The notes under the pieces were generated by a model. That model saw only the letters and a program-made list of their open reading frames with translations, did not search any database and was not told the origin of the DNA. 64,000 nt of DNA, taken from assembly GCA_023205875.1 (NCBI GenBank), contig CP060754.1:1550001-1614000 (forward strand). The letters are read 5' to 3'. The stretch is from Chloropicon primus (Eukaryota > Chlorophyta > Chloropicophyceae > Chloropicales > Chloropicaceae). Each line of letters starts with the position of its first letter. The stretch's first letter is position 1. The translations under genes were made by a program, and so were the position numbers. Of the stretch, positions 46,392-56,018 are shown piece after piece.

Positions 46392-47130
46392 TTATCTCCT
46401 TCCTCTCCTTCTGGAGGTCTTGGTGTGCTGACCCCTGACCTTGAGTCCCCACCAGTGCCTAATACCTCTGTGGGACCTGATCTTCTTCAGGCGCTCCAAG
46501 TCCTCACGAAGCTTGTTGTCCAAAGTGGACGAGATGATCTGGCCGTACCTGCCGTCCTTGAAGTCCTTTCTTCTGTTCAGGACGTAGTCAGGGATCTTGA
46601 AGGTCCTTGGGTTGGAGACGACAACCATGAACTGGTCAATCTCCTCCTGGGACAGCTCTCCCGCTCTCTTCGTTGGGTCGATCTCGGCCTTCTTAAGAGC
46701 TATGTTGCAGAAACGTCTTCCGATACCCTTGATGGACGTGAGGGCGAATCCGGCCTTCTGCTTTCCGTCAATGTTCGTGTTAGCAACACGAATCATGTGC
46801 TGGAAGCTCTCCTTGTTTGCTATGAGGGTCTGGAAAAAAGAAAGAAATCAAAAAGCAAAACCGTCAGCACGAGTGGTCACCACCCACACGAAACACGCGG
46901 AACGGTCCCGGGCGCGGACCGCCAGGCTTCCCGACAACGACGGCGTCCTTCTCCTTCCCTTCTTCCTCCCCACCCCTAGGACAGAGAGAGAGAAAGAAAG
47001 ACGCCTCGTCGTCGTCTCCCGACGGAAAGGCGCACGAAAAAAAAAAGAGGCGCTCCGTCGGATTCCGCTCCGTCCGTTCCTCCTCTCCCTCTCCCTCGCC
47101 CTCGTCCCTCGTCCCTCCACTTACCGCCAT
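46392..47130 (-). CDS. RPS18: 40S ribosomal protein S18 (uS13)
   Basis: Two exons, 47130..47125 and 46829..46392, give 147 residues. The first coding exon is ATG GCG only, followed by GTAAGT and a 295 bp intron. The body has the uS13 features: [66 protein letters not shown] and [18 protein letters not shown]. uS13 lies in the 40S head near the P-site tRNA and the B1 bridge. All conserved parts are intact; the extreme C-terminal tail is a few residues shorter than the human one. Confidence 0.97.
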
Positions 47131-47625
47131 GGTCTCTCTCTTCTTCACTCCGTCGTCGACCTCTCTCTCTCCTTTCTGGTTGCTCCTCTCTTTTCCCTTT
47201 CCGCCGTCGTTCCTCCGCCGCCGCCTTTCGAAATTGAAATTTGAAATTTCACATTTCACATTTCATGTAGTACACCCCAAAATAACCCCCGTGTGGATAA
47301 GCTTTTTGCTCACGAGGAAAGATCAATCATTGGACGCTTCGTCGTCGCGATCGTCACGTCAGGTTCGACTCGATCGAGTCCTTGACCGCGTTGGGTTGGA
47401 AGGCTTCGCTTCCGAGGACCTCACCTTCACCTCGTTTGGTTTGGCTTCACTTCACTTGGCCTCGCCTCGCTTCACTCTTTTCAATAGAAATAGAATAGGG
47501 TCGAGCTCTTGCCTCTTCTCGGAGGACACACACACGCACACACACACACACTTGGTCTGGTTTGGCTTTCTCTTGTCGTCGTCGTTGTTGCTGCTGTCGT
47601 CGTTGTTGTTGTTTGGATTGGGGTC
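47131..47625. promoter_or_regulatory. Divergent RPS18 / photodecarboxylase promoter
   Basis: 495 bp. CCTTTCGAAATTG lies at 47224-47236 with repeats of AATTTGAAATTTCAC nearby. A CA repeat (47527-47550) and GTC/GTT-rich tract precede the plus-strand ATG. No gene is supported. Confidence 0.55.
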
Positions 47626-49607
47626 ATGATGGCGACGACGTCGTACAGGCTTTGGGCTCAGGCGTCCAGCAAGTTGTTGTCGTCGTCGAAGGCGGGGGGG
47701 TTGGGATCGAGGCTGCAGGGGGTCTCGAGGAGGCTGCTGTCGACGGCGACGACTGCGGGGGAGTACAACTACATTCTCGTAGGCGGGGGGACTGCGTCTT
47801 GCGTCCTCGCCAAGAGGCTCCTCGAGGCGAATCCGGACAACAAGATCTTAGTTTTAGAGGCGGGATCGGACGACTACGAGCACAAGTACATCAAGGTCCC
47901 TGCAGGTAAGTCGCGTGGTGAAGGGGGTGTTGTGAGGGGGGGTCTCTTATTACAACAGAAAATCTTAGACGGCGACGGCATTGGCGTCGTCGTCGGTCGC
48001 CTTACTATTACTACTCCTACTCCTACTCCTACTCCTTGGGTTTGCTAACTTTTTCTTGAAATTTGTTTCCTCTCTCTCTCTCTCTCTCTCTCTCAGCCAT
48101 CGGCCGGCTCTTCAAGTCCGACAAGGACTGGGACTACACATCGAGCAGCAGCACCGAGGCGGGCCTGAGCCCGACCCACGAGGGCGTGTACCTGTGCAGG
48201 GGCAAAGTGCTCGGCGGGTCCTCGTGCACGAACGTTCTCTTGTACAACAGGGGTTCGGCTAGAGATTACGATGGCTGGAAAGTGCCGGGCTGGAGCTCGA
48301 GGGATGTCTTGCAGTACTTCAAGAAGTCGGAGAACAACCACGCGGTGTCGAACGACAAGTTCCACGGCAAAGACGGGCCCTTCGACGTGGGAAACGTGCA
48401 GTACACCAACCCCCTGGTCGACACGTTCTTGGACGCCAGCGTCAAGATGGGGTTCAGGAGGAACAGCGACTTCAACGACTGGGATAACGGCCAGGACGGC
48501 GTGGGACCCTTTCACGTGGCCCAGAACAACGGGGTGAGGTCGAGCGCCGCCTCGAGCTACCTGTCCGGGGTCCAGGGGAAGCCCCGCCTGGAGGTGGTGA
48601 CGGGCGCCCACGTGTCCAAGCTGGACATCGACGCGGAGAACAAGGCAGCGAGGGGCGTCAACTACGTCAAGGACGGCAAGCAGCTCTCGGCGGGCATCAA
48701 GGAGGGGGGGGAGGTCATCCTCGCCGCGGGCTCGGTGGGATCGCCGCACCTCCTGATGCTGAGCGGCATCGGGCCGAAGAAGCACCTCGAGGAGCACGGG
48801 ATAGACTGTGTCGCCGATCTCCCGGTGGGAGAAAGCCTGCAAGATCACCCCGCCGCTGTCGTCGTGTACACCGTGGACCAGAAGGTCTCCGTCACGGACG
48901 AGTTCAAGCTCTTCGGAATCTCCAACCTCCCGAGCCCGATGCCTCTGCTCAAGTATCTGCTGAGCGGGACGGGGCCCATGACGTCGGTTGGTTGCGATTA
49001 CGGCGGGTTCTTCAAGACAAGCGAAGAGAAGGAGGACCCGGATCTGCAAATGAGGTTCATCGGTGCCCGAGCTCAGTCTCCCCTCGGAATCAGCAACTAC
49101 AGGGAGTATGCAGCCAAGTGGCTGAGCTGGCCCTCTGGATATACTTTCCAAAACATCTGCGTGAGACCCAAAAGCACTGGCCACGTCCGGCTGAAAAGCA
49201 GCAGCTACAAGGACAAGCCAGAGATCTCGACCGGTTACCTTTCCTCCGACGAGGATGTCAAGTCCCTCAGAAACGGAATCAAGCTGTCGAGAAAACTTGG
49301 AACGAGCGAGGAATTCAAGAAGTACAACCCCGTCGAGCTGTTCCCGGGGGCCCACGTCCAGACCGACGAGGAAATCGACGAGTACATCAGGAACTCTGCG
49401 CACAGTGGGAATGCTGTAGTGGGTTCCTGCAGAATGGGGGTCAACCCCAAGAGCGCTGTTGTCGACCCAGAGCTCAGGGTAATGGGCATCAAGGCATTGA
49501 GGGTTGTGGACTCGTCGGTTATGCCCGTTCTACCAGGGGGGCAGACGTGCTCCTCCACGCTGATGATCGCGGAGAAGGGAGCTGACTTGCTTGCCGACCA
49601 TGCATAA
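47626..49607 (+). CDS. FAP: Fatty acid photodecarboxylase-like GMC flavoprotein
   Basis: Two exons, 47626..47905 and 48097..49607, give 596 residues. A Ser/Arg-rich transit peptide of about 45 residues precedes the FAD-binding [19 protein letters not shown]. The match to Chlorella variabilis FAP runs throughout ([50 protein letters not shown]). The two residues tied to photodecarboxylation are present: Cys393 in [10 protein letters not shown] (CvFAP Cys432) and Arg413 in [11 protein letters not shown] (CvFAP Arg451). FAP uses blue light to turn plastid fatty acids into alkanes or alkenes. An ordinary GMC alcohol oxidase is less likely. The gene begins with ATG ATG. Confidence 0.9.
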
Positions 49608-49724
49608 GAGGTACAAGACAAGGGGGCAAAAATACAAAGTTCTCCTTTTAATACAAGTATAATTCGCGCTATACCCACCCGCCCACTCGGATCGGACCCC
49701 TGCTCCGCCCTTCTCTAACTAGCT

Positions 49725-51848
49725 TTACATGTGACGTCTGTGCGGGGGCATGTGTTGGAAATTCCCTCTGTTGTTGTTCCCCATCCCGCCGTTCACGACC
49801 CCTGGCCGAAACTGTTGCCCCTGCCCTGGTGGTGGGAACTGTTGCCCCTGCCCCGGTGGTGGGAACTGTTGCGGGGGGCCCCTCTGCACATTCTGCGTTT
49901 GCATCCATTGCGCCTGGAAAGGTGGAAGCTTGGGTGGCTGGCCCACAGGCATTTGCATCGGAGCATTTGGCCTGAAGCCGTACCCGCCTCCGTTGGCACC
50001 CTGGTGGTGCTGACCCTGCATAGGCATCGGGGGGAGGTGTGGAGGCCTTCCCTGAAACCCCATGACCCCTCCGACCAGCGGCCCCGGGGGCTGCTGGCCG
50101 TAAAACTGTGGAATCACTTGGTTCTGCTGCTGATGGTGCAGCTGGAGGGGGGGTTGCATCTGGATTCCAGGTCGAGCCGGTTGGTGCATCGGCATGGAAG
50201 GGTGCATCGGCATGGGGGGACGCATTGGAGGGTGCACGTTGTGCCCCCCCTGCGGCAAGGGATTCTGCTGGTACGCTTGGTTGGGAACGGCGCGGGGTGC
50301 CTGCTGGGATGATGTCATGCTCTGGATATTTTGGAGATTCCTCATGAGGTCCTTGCTTGCCAACAGGTTCTTCAGCTGGTTGGACATAGCAGCGGACAGA
50401 GGCTTCATCTCGGGCTCGGACGGGGAGCTCCCGTACGACGCGTTCCTAAACGCCATTCGCTTCACTTTCCTGTTCCTCTCCTCTAGCTTGGGCTTCTCCT
50501 TCGAGTCCAAAGGTTTCGCCGGCACGTTAGCAAGCGAAGATGCCCTGATCCTCTTCGGTGTGCTCCATTCGATCTTCGCCTGCCAAAGCTTGCTCTTCTG
50601 CTTCAATTCGTCCCTCTTCTGCTTCTTGAGGTTGTGGATCCTCTCCTTCTCTAGCCTCTCCTCTTCCTTCCGTTTCTGTGCAGCACTCTTCTCCCTCTCC
50701 TTCTCCATCTCCTTCTTTGAGTTCAGCTGAGCCCTGTTTGGGATCTCAAAGTACTGGCAGAGGTAGTCGTCAGGCATCCAAGTCACTTTCTTCTTCCTCT
50801 TTGATGACGGCATACTGGCGGACTTCTCTCCCGCCGCCGGCATTCCCGGCTCTGAGGCACCCGATGCCTTGGGGGAGCCCTGCCTGCCCATGGCCGACCT
50901 GCCTTGCATGGCTACAGTGGTCACAGCCTTTGCCTCCTTCCCTGGCCCCTGCCCACCAGCCTCAGAAGCCTTCTCTGCCTTGGCAGGCTCCTGCTTTTGC
51001 CCGTCCCCCGCGGCGACCACCTCGCTGGTGTCACCTTCAGGCTTTGGAGAGGTGGGTGGGGAGGTGGTTTCTGCTCGTGGGGAGGTGGTTTGTGCTCTTG
51101 GTGATCCTGGCTTCTCAGCTGGATCCGTGGTTTGGCTCGCTGAGCCTGACACCTCGCTGTCGGTGTCCTTGGCTTTCTTCTTCGTCTGCATGCCTTTCCA
51201 CTGGCTCTTCCACTGGGAGTAGATCTTCTTCCCCAGGGCAGCCAAGTCCTCTTCCCCACACTTCTTGGCCTTGTCCAAGGAACCTAGCAGGACCTTCAAC
51301 TCGGCCGAAGGGACTTTCTCTGGGTGGAAGGGCATTTTCAGCAAGAGTTTTAGTAGATGTTTAGCTTTAACATGGAACTGATCGTCAAAGGCTTGGGAGA
51401 CCATGTAAGCAACAGTCTCCAGGAAGCCAACCCTCTGCATCAGCTCCTCCTTGACCTCCTCACTGCTCTTGGTGATCACCAGAGTGAGCAAAAACGTGTT
51501 GGGCAGGGAGTCCTTGTGCTTCTTCACCTGCTTCACCAGCTTATCCACCTGCTCTGCGGACAGCAGCCCCATGTGCTTCCCCACTCTCAGGCCCTTGTAG
51601 CCCTCCTCCTCAGACTTTTTCAGCAGGGTCATCATCAATTCCTTTGCAGTGGCCATGGCCTTCTCCTGCTCCTCCTCGGCCTTGACCTCCCGCTCCCACT
51701 TCTCTCTCATGGTGATGCACGCCCTATGAGACTTGGGGTTCGTGCACGTCGCGCAATGACCGCAACGCTCCGTTCGGGCCACGCGAGGATAACGGTCTTG
51801 CCGCTTCGTCACCCTCTCCGCGGGGTCACTCGAAGCAGGGCGCTTCAT
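49725..51848 (-). CDS. PNUTS (PPP1R10)-like PP1 nuclear targeting subunit with Cys-rich N-terminus
   Basis: Single exon, 707 residues from MKRPASSDPAERV. Near residue 28 RCGHCATCTNPKSHRACI holds four Cys and a His, like half of a CXXC zinc finger. A TFIIS N-terminal-like helical domain spans about 100-220 (LLTLVITKSSEEV, LLKLLLKMPF, LGKKIYSQWKSQWK). KKVTWMPDDYLCQYFEIP near residue 360 is an RVxF-type PP1 docking motif in the context seen in PNUTS (TVTW). A Met/Pro/Gln/Gly-rich tail with GQGQQFPPP repeats completes the layout. In animals PNUTS-PP1 dephosphorylates Pol II and Spt5 at transcription ends. The plant relative with a TFIIS-N domain is LUMINIDEPENDENS. Confidence 0.72.
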   Translation of the reverse strand: MKRPASSDPAERVTKRQDRYPRVARTERCGHCATCTNPKSHRACITMREKWEREVKAEEEQEKAMATAKELMMTLLKKSEEEGYKGLRVGKHMGLLSAEQVDKLVKQVKKHKDSLPNTFLLTLVITKSSEEVKEELMQRVGFLETVAYMVSQAFDDQFHVKAKHLLKLLLKMPFHPEKVPSAELKVLLGSLDKAKKCGEEDLAALGKKIYSQWKSQWKGMQTKKKAKDTDSEVSGSASQTTDPAEKPGSPRAQTTSPRAETTSPPTSPKPEGDTSEVVAAGDGQKQEPAKAEKASEAGGQGPGKEAKAVTTVAMQGRSAMGRQGSPKASGASEPGMPAAGEKSASMPSSKRKKKVTWMPDDYLCQYFEIPNRAQLNSKKEMEKEREKSAAQKRKEEERLEKERIHNLKKQKRDELKQKSKLWQAKIEWSTPKRIRASSLANVPAKPLDSKEKPKLEERNRKVKRMAFRNASYGSSPSEPEMKPLSAAMSNQLKNLLASKDLMRNLQNIQSMTSSQQAPRAVPNQAYQQNPLPQGGHNVHPPMRPPMPMHPSMPMHQPARPGIQMQPPLQLHHQQQNQVIPQFYGQQPPGPLVGGVMGFQGRPPHLPPMPMQGQHHQGANGGGYGFRPNAPMQMPVGQPPKLPPFQAQWMQTQNVQRGPPQQFPPPGQGQQFPPPGQGQQFRPGVVNGGMGNNNRGNFQHMPPHRRHM

Positions 51849-52641
51849 GCTTCCCACGGTTCAAGCGAGCACGGCGGCGGTGCACTCGCCGTTCTTCGAT
51901 CGGCGAGAAACGGATCCCCTCCCAGCCTCGGAACGTGCGTCACCAAAGCGGAGGAGGAGGGATTCCAGTCCCGCCGTCGTCGGAACGTCGCTTCACCTTC
52001 TAGAATGAAAGCGCACGCACGCACGGCTTGGAACTCTTTTTCTTCGAGGGGGAACGTCACGAAAGGTAGCAGGTATCGGAAACGAAGAAGAAGTAGGGGA
52101 TGGGACCACCAGGTGCTCTTTCGTGTTCTTTTTTTTTTTTTTCTCTCTCTCTCTGTTCGATGACTCTCTCTCTCGGGACTAGGTCAAGAAGAAAAAAAAA
52201 AGAGTCAGCGTCGTCGTCGCGCCAAAAGAAAAAAAAAAAGAAAAAAGAGAAAGGCGGGCGTGACGCGGTACGCCGCAGGCGCCTTCGGGCGCGGCTTCCC
52301 TCGTCCCGTCCTCGCTCCGCCTCCTCTCTCTCTCTCTGTCTCGCGCGCGAGCTTCTCGCCCTTACCTCGTGGGCGCCGAGCGCCGGTGAATTTTGGTGGC
52401 TCATCTCGAGGGGACGGATGTTGGACGGACGTCTCGGCCTCGGGTGATGGGACTCCTGGACGAGGGTTGCTTGTGTGGGGGAGGGAGAGGGAGAGGGCGT
52501 GGCGGTGGCCCGTCTCTCCCGAAGGGTTTGTGGAAAGACACGTTTCTTTCGTTTCGTTTCGTTGCCAATCATATTTATATAATTCATAAATTTATATATC
52601 GTCAGTCCTCGTCTAGCTCTTCCTAGCTCACACTAGCTCTT
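51849..52641. other. PNUTS-like promoter and TLC gene 3' flank
   Basis: 793 bp. The segment 52125-52260 alternates T-rich, CT and A-rich runs; 52330-52350 is CT repeat; 52550-52610 is AT-rich and lies just beyond the TLC stop. No ORF with family support was found on either strand. Confidence 0.5.
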
Positions 52642-53517
52642 CTAGTTCTTCTTCTTCTTCTTCTTGCCCCCGATCAAGTACTTGCTCACCCACTGGCTGA
52701 ACCAGTGCAAGTGCAGCAGCAAGGAAACCACCCCGAACCACGCTTGCCCCCGCGCGCCGTGGCCCTTGGGCGCGATGCAAGCGTTGTACACCCCGACGAT
52801 GTGCCACAGCAGCCTGGTCAGGAAGAACGCCGCGCCGAACCCCATGTCCGTCCTTAGTCGAGGGTCGATGGTGCCCAGGCCCAAGAGCAGCGTGGGGAGC
52901 TCCTCCACGCTGAAAAAGGCGAAGACGGGCGACAGGCCGGAGAGGTACCACTTGATCAGAATCGCTATGTAGACGCCGTGGTGGACCCACCCCTCGAGCA
53001 AGTGGAAGTGCTTGGCGTAAAAAAGGACCCCCATGACCACGTCAGACACGAGGAAGGACAGGAAGTTCAGGCAAAGGAACTTCGACAAGGGCGTCTCCGT
53101 CACCCAGAACTCGACGTTCAACTTGGGCAGGACGAGCGCGCCCACGTCCCCGGGCTCCCAGTAGTTTTTCAAGGCGTCCAGCCCCACGACGGCACCAGCC
53201 GTGGTCGACAGGGTGGCTGTCAGGCACGTGAGAACCCAAGCCCGACCCTTTGACTCCTGTGCACCGAGAGCAGAGCGTGTTTTTTTTTCGGTCGTTGCGC
53301 GGAGCGGGAGAGAGCACGGTCAGCAAAGCTACTGGTGGTGTTGGCGTGTGTCCGGAGCTGCAGAACGACAGTGCGGACCGCTTACCTTGACGTAGCGCGA
53401 GGCGCAGGTATAAAAGCCGCAGTAGGCCGTGATCCCCACGGCCAGTCCCGCCAGAAGCTCACTACCCTTCCCAGGCGTCAAGCCCAAAACATGAATCAGA
53501 CCATCCAACAACCGCAT
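52642..53517 (-). CDS. TLC-domain membrane protein (TMEM56/TLCD4-like)
   Basis: Two exons, 53517..53386 and 53256..52642, join in phase 0 to give 248 residues from MRLLDGLIHVLG. About six or seven hydrophobic helices are present. The TLC core has LSFLVSDVVMGVLFYAKHFH, EGWVHHGVYIAILIK with the paired His, and a FSVEELPTLLLGLG block with the Glu conserved in TLCD/TMEM56 proteins. The C-terminus ends in GGKKKKKKN, which may act as an ER-retrieval dilysine-rich tail. TLC proteins include ceramide synthases and lipid regulators; this short branch lacks the ceramide synthase Lag motif. Function is probably lipid handling at the ER or plasma membrane. Confidence 0.82.
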
Positions 53518-53945
53518 CCTCCTGGATGCTTGGTCTCGGAGGTGCTGTGCTGTGCTGTGCTGTGCTGTGATACCAGGCCAGGGTTCGAGCTCGAGATACG
53601 CAACAATGGAAGGAGGGCCCCGTGTGCTCAACACAAGCCGTCGCCGTTTCCGTCGCCGCTAGCTTATAGTTCCCCTCTCTCCCCTCTCCCTCCAACAGGA
53701 AAGGCCAGGACCCTCTCCTCGCCTCTCGAGCCAAACCCAGCGACCCCGGTACCAATCGAAAGAGCAAGAGACAGAGACGACGAATAAGGCAGTCCCTGTC
53801 CAAGAGAAGAGAAGAGAAGAGAAGAGACCAAACCTTACGCCCTCTCTCCAACCTTACGCCCATTAAGCGTCACTTCGACGGTTTTTTCGCGCGAAACCAG
53901 AGCCCCCCAAGTTTCCGCATGGAAAAGTTCATTCCCGATTTGAAA

Positions 53946-54018
<73 letters not shown>

Positions 54019-54263
54019 GAGGACGACGAGGAGGAGGAGGCGTAGAAGCGTAGCACCCTGGAGAGCGGAAGGTAGCGGCGCAACCGAAGCACCGCCAAGG
54101 CTTTGCGTTTCGGCGTGAAGGAGACAGACGAGAGAGAGAGAGAGAGAGGAAGAGAGAGGAGAGCGATCGAGCGTTCGAGCGATCGAGGCGACGTGACGTG
54201 AGGCGAGGGTAGGGGCTTGCGTTTGTGTTTGTGTTTGAGTGTGTTTGAGTGTGTTTGTGTAGG
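53518..54263. promoter_or_regulatory. Divergent TLC/RPN3 promoter
   Basis: 746 bp. It contains a TGCTG tandem run (53538-53568), GGTACCAATCGAAAG at 53748-53762, an AGAAG run near 53800-53825 and the long GA microsatellite listed separately. No gene is supported. Confidence 0.55.
53949..54015 (+). repeat. GA dinucleotide microsatellite, 67 bp uninterrupted
   Basis: A pure (GA)n tract of 67 bp, the longest simple repeat in the window, about 250 bp before the RPN3 start. Confidence 0.97.
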
Positions 54264-55859
54264 ATGGGGAAGGGGAGCGATGCGATGGAGGTGGACAAGA
54301 AGGAGGAGGCGTTGGTCACGGAGGGAGGGAAGGGGAAGGGTCCAGAAAAGGTGATCGAGATCTTGTGTCAGAACGTGTTTTTGCTCGAGGAGGCCGTGGT
54401 GGCCAAGGAGACGAGCTTGTGCATGGGTCGCCTGATGAGGCAGACTGCCGCGGCGAGGAAGAGGCTGACGGAGCACGACATCGTGAGGCTCCTGAGGGCG
54501 AAGATCCCCAACAGCGCCGAGGTGGAGAAGACGCTCGGCGTGTTTCTTGACCTGAGCGGTCCCGACGAGAACAAGGAGGACGAGGCCATGGAGACGGACG
54601 AGAACAAGGAGAACGGCGGAGCCGAAGGGATGGCGAACGGAGCCGCGGAGTCGGAGGCGGCGCCGGAGGAAAAGAAGGAGGCAGCGGAGGCGAAGGTCGC
54701 GTACAACAAACCGACGAGGGCGTCAGCCGTGCCGGAGTGCGAGATCTACGTGCTCCTGCTGGCCATCCTGAGGCTTCTCGACGCGGGGACGCACGAGAAG
54801 GCCCGGGAGCTGAGCGTGCTGGTCGTCGAGAGGCTCGAGGGCTTCAACAGGCGAACCATGGACAGCTTGGCGGCGCGAGTGTACGCGTACTACTCTTGGA
54901 GCCACGAGAAGTGCGGGGACGAGAAGCTGAAGGGCATCAGGTCCAAGCTCCTGCAGCTGCAGAGGACGGCGATCCTCCGCCACGACGAGGTCGGCCAGGA
55001 GACCCTCCTCAACCTCCTCCTCCACAACTACCTCCACTTCAGCCTGTACGACCACGCGGAGAAGCTCAGGTCGAAGACTCAAGTGGGGAACGGCCAGCAC
55101 AGGAACATGCACCAGTTCTGCAGGTACTTGTACTACGTGGGGAGGATCAGAGCGATCCAGTTGGACTACACGGAGTCCAAGGAGAAGCTTCAGCAGGCGC
55201 TGAGGAAGGTCCCTGTGAGCGCCAAGGGCTTCAGGATAACCTTGCACAAGTGGCTCTGCATGGTGCACTTGCTCCTGGGAGAGATCCCGGAGAGGACGCA
55301 CTTCACCACCCCCGGCATGAGGAGGGCCCTCAAGCCCTACTTCTCCCTCACCCAGGCGATCAGGAAGGGAGACTTGAAGACCTTCCAGCAGGTGGCTCAG
55401 GAGCACTGGGACCAGTTCATGGAGGACAAGACCCACAACCTCATCGTGAGGCTGCAGCACAACGTCATAAGGACGGGGTTGAGGAACATCAGCAAGGCCT
55501 ACAGCAGGGTGAGCCTACAGGACGTTTCGCAGATGCTGGGACTCAGCGGAGGCGTCGAGGAGGTAGAGTGCATCGTAGCAAAGGCGGTGAGAGACGGGGC
55601 TATTGATGCTAAGATCGACCACACCAACCAGTGGATGAGCACGAGCGAGGCGAGTGACATTTACTCCACGTTGGAGCCCCAGCAAGCCTTCCACTCCAGG
55701 ATCATGTTCTGCTTGAACCTGCACAACGAGGCCGTGAAGGCCATGAGATATAGCCCAAACGAGCACAAGGACAGCGCCGAGACGGAGGAGGCCAGGAAGG
55801 AGAGGCTGCAACAGGAGCAGGAGCTCGCGAGCGCGCTCCAGGAGGAGGATGAGTTCTGA
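54264..55859 (+). CDS. RPN3: 26S proteasome non-ATPase subunit 3 (RPN3/PSMD3)
   Basis: Single exon, 531 residues from MGKGSDAMEVDKKEEAL; a further in-frame codon upstream is not an ATG. A TPR-like helical solenoid (YVLLLAILRLLDAG, LLNLLLHNYLHFSLYDHAEK) leads to a PCI domain (FSLTQAIRKGDLKTFQQVAQ, RNISKAYSRVSLQDVSQMLG, AKAVRDGAIDAKIDHTNQWM). The C-terminus has a conserved helix (HSRIMFCLNLHNEAVKAMRY). The acidic insert near residue 105-140 is less conserved. RPN3 is a lid scaffold subunit. The gene is convergent with UBLCP1 across 159 bp. Confidence 0.96.
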   Translation: MGKGSDAMEVDKKEEALVTEGGKGKGPEKVIEILCQNVFLLEEAVVAKETSLCMGRLMRQTAAARKRLTEHDIVRLLRAKIPNSAEVEKTLGVFLDLSGPDENKEDEAMETDENKENGGAEGMANGAAESEAAPEEKKEAAEAKVAYNKPTRASAVPECEIYVLLLAILRLLDAGTHEKARELSVLVVERLEGFNRRTMDSLAARVYAYYSWSHEKCGDEKLKGIRSKLLQLQRTAILRHDEVGQETLLNLLLHNYLHFSLYDHAEKLRSKTQVGNGQHRNMHQFCRYLYYVGRIRAIQLDYTESKEKLQQALRKVPVSAKGFRITLHKWLCMVHLLLGEIPERTHFTTPGMRRALKPYFSLTQAIRKGDLKTFQQVAQEHWDQFMEDKTHNLIVRLQHNVIRTGLRNISKAYSRVSLQDVSQMLGLSGGVEEVECIVAKAVRDGAIDAKIDHTNQWMSTSEASDIYSTLEPQQAFHSRIMFCLNLHNEAVKAMRYSPNEHKDSAETEEARKERLQQEQELASALQEEDEF

Positions 55860-56018
55860 GCACAACCCCTGCAAGAGACGGCGCTTCTTTTGTACGATAA
55901 ATGAGCTAAATCACTTGTGTGGCGTTGGTTGTGGAAAAAAACTGTATATACTTCAAACTTGTTATGTTCGTACGACGCGTCGCCCCCCCCCCATCCCAGT
56001 GACAACCAGCCCCCCGGC

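Noticed and set aside
53580-53595. GGGTTCGAGCTCGAG resembling a tRNA T-loop
   Set aside because: No acceptor stem, D-arm or anticodon arm can be built around it.
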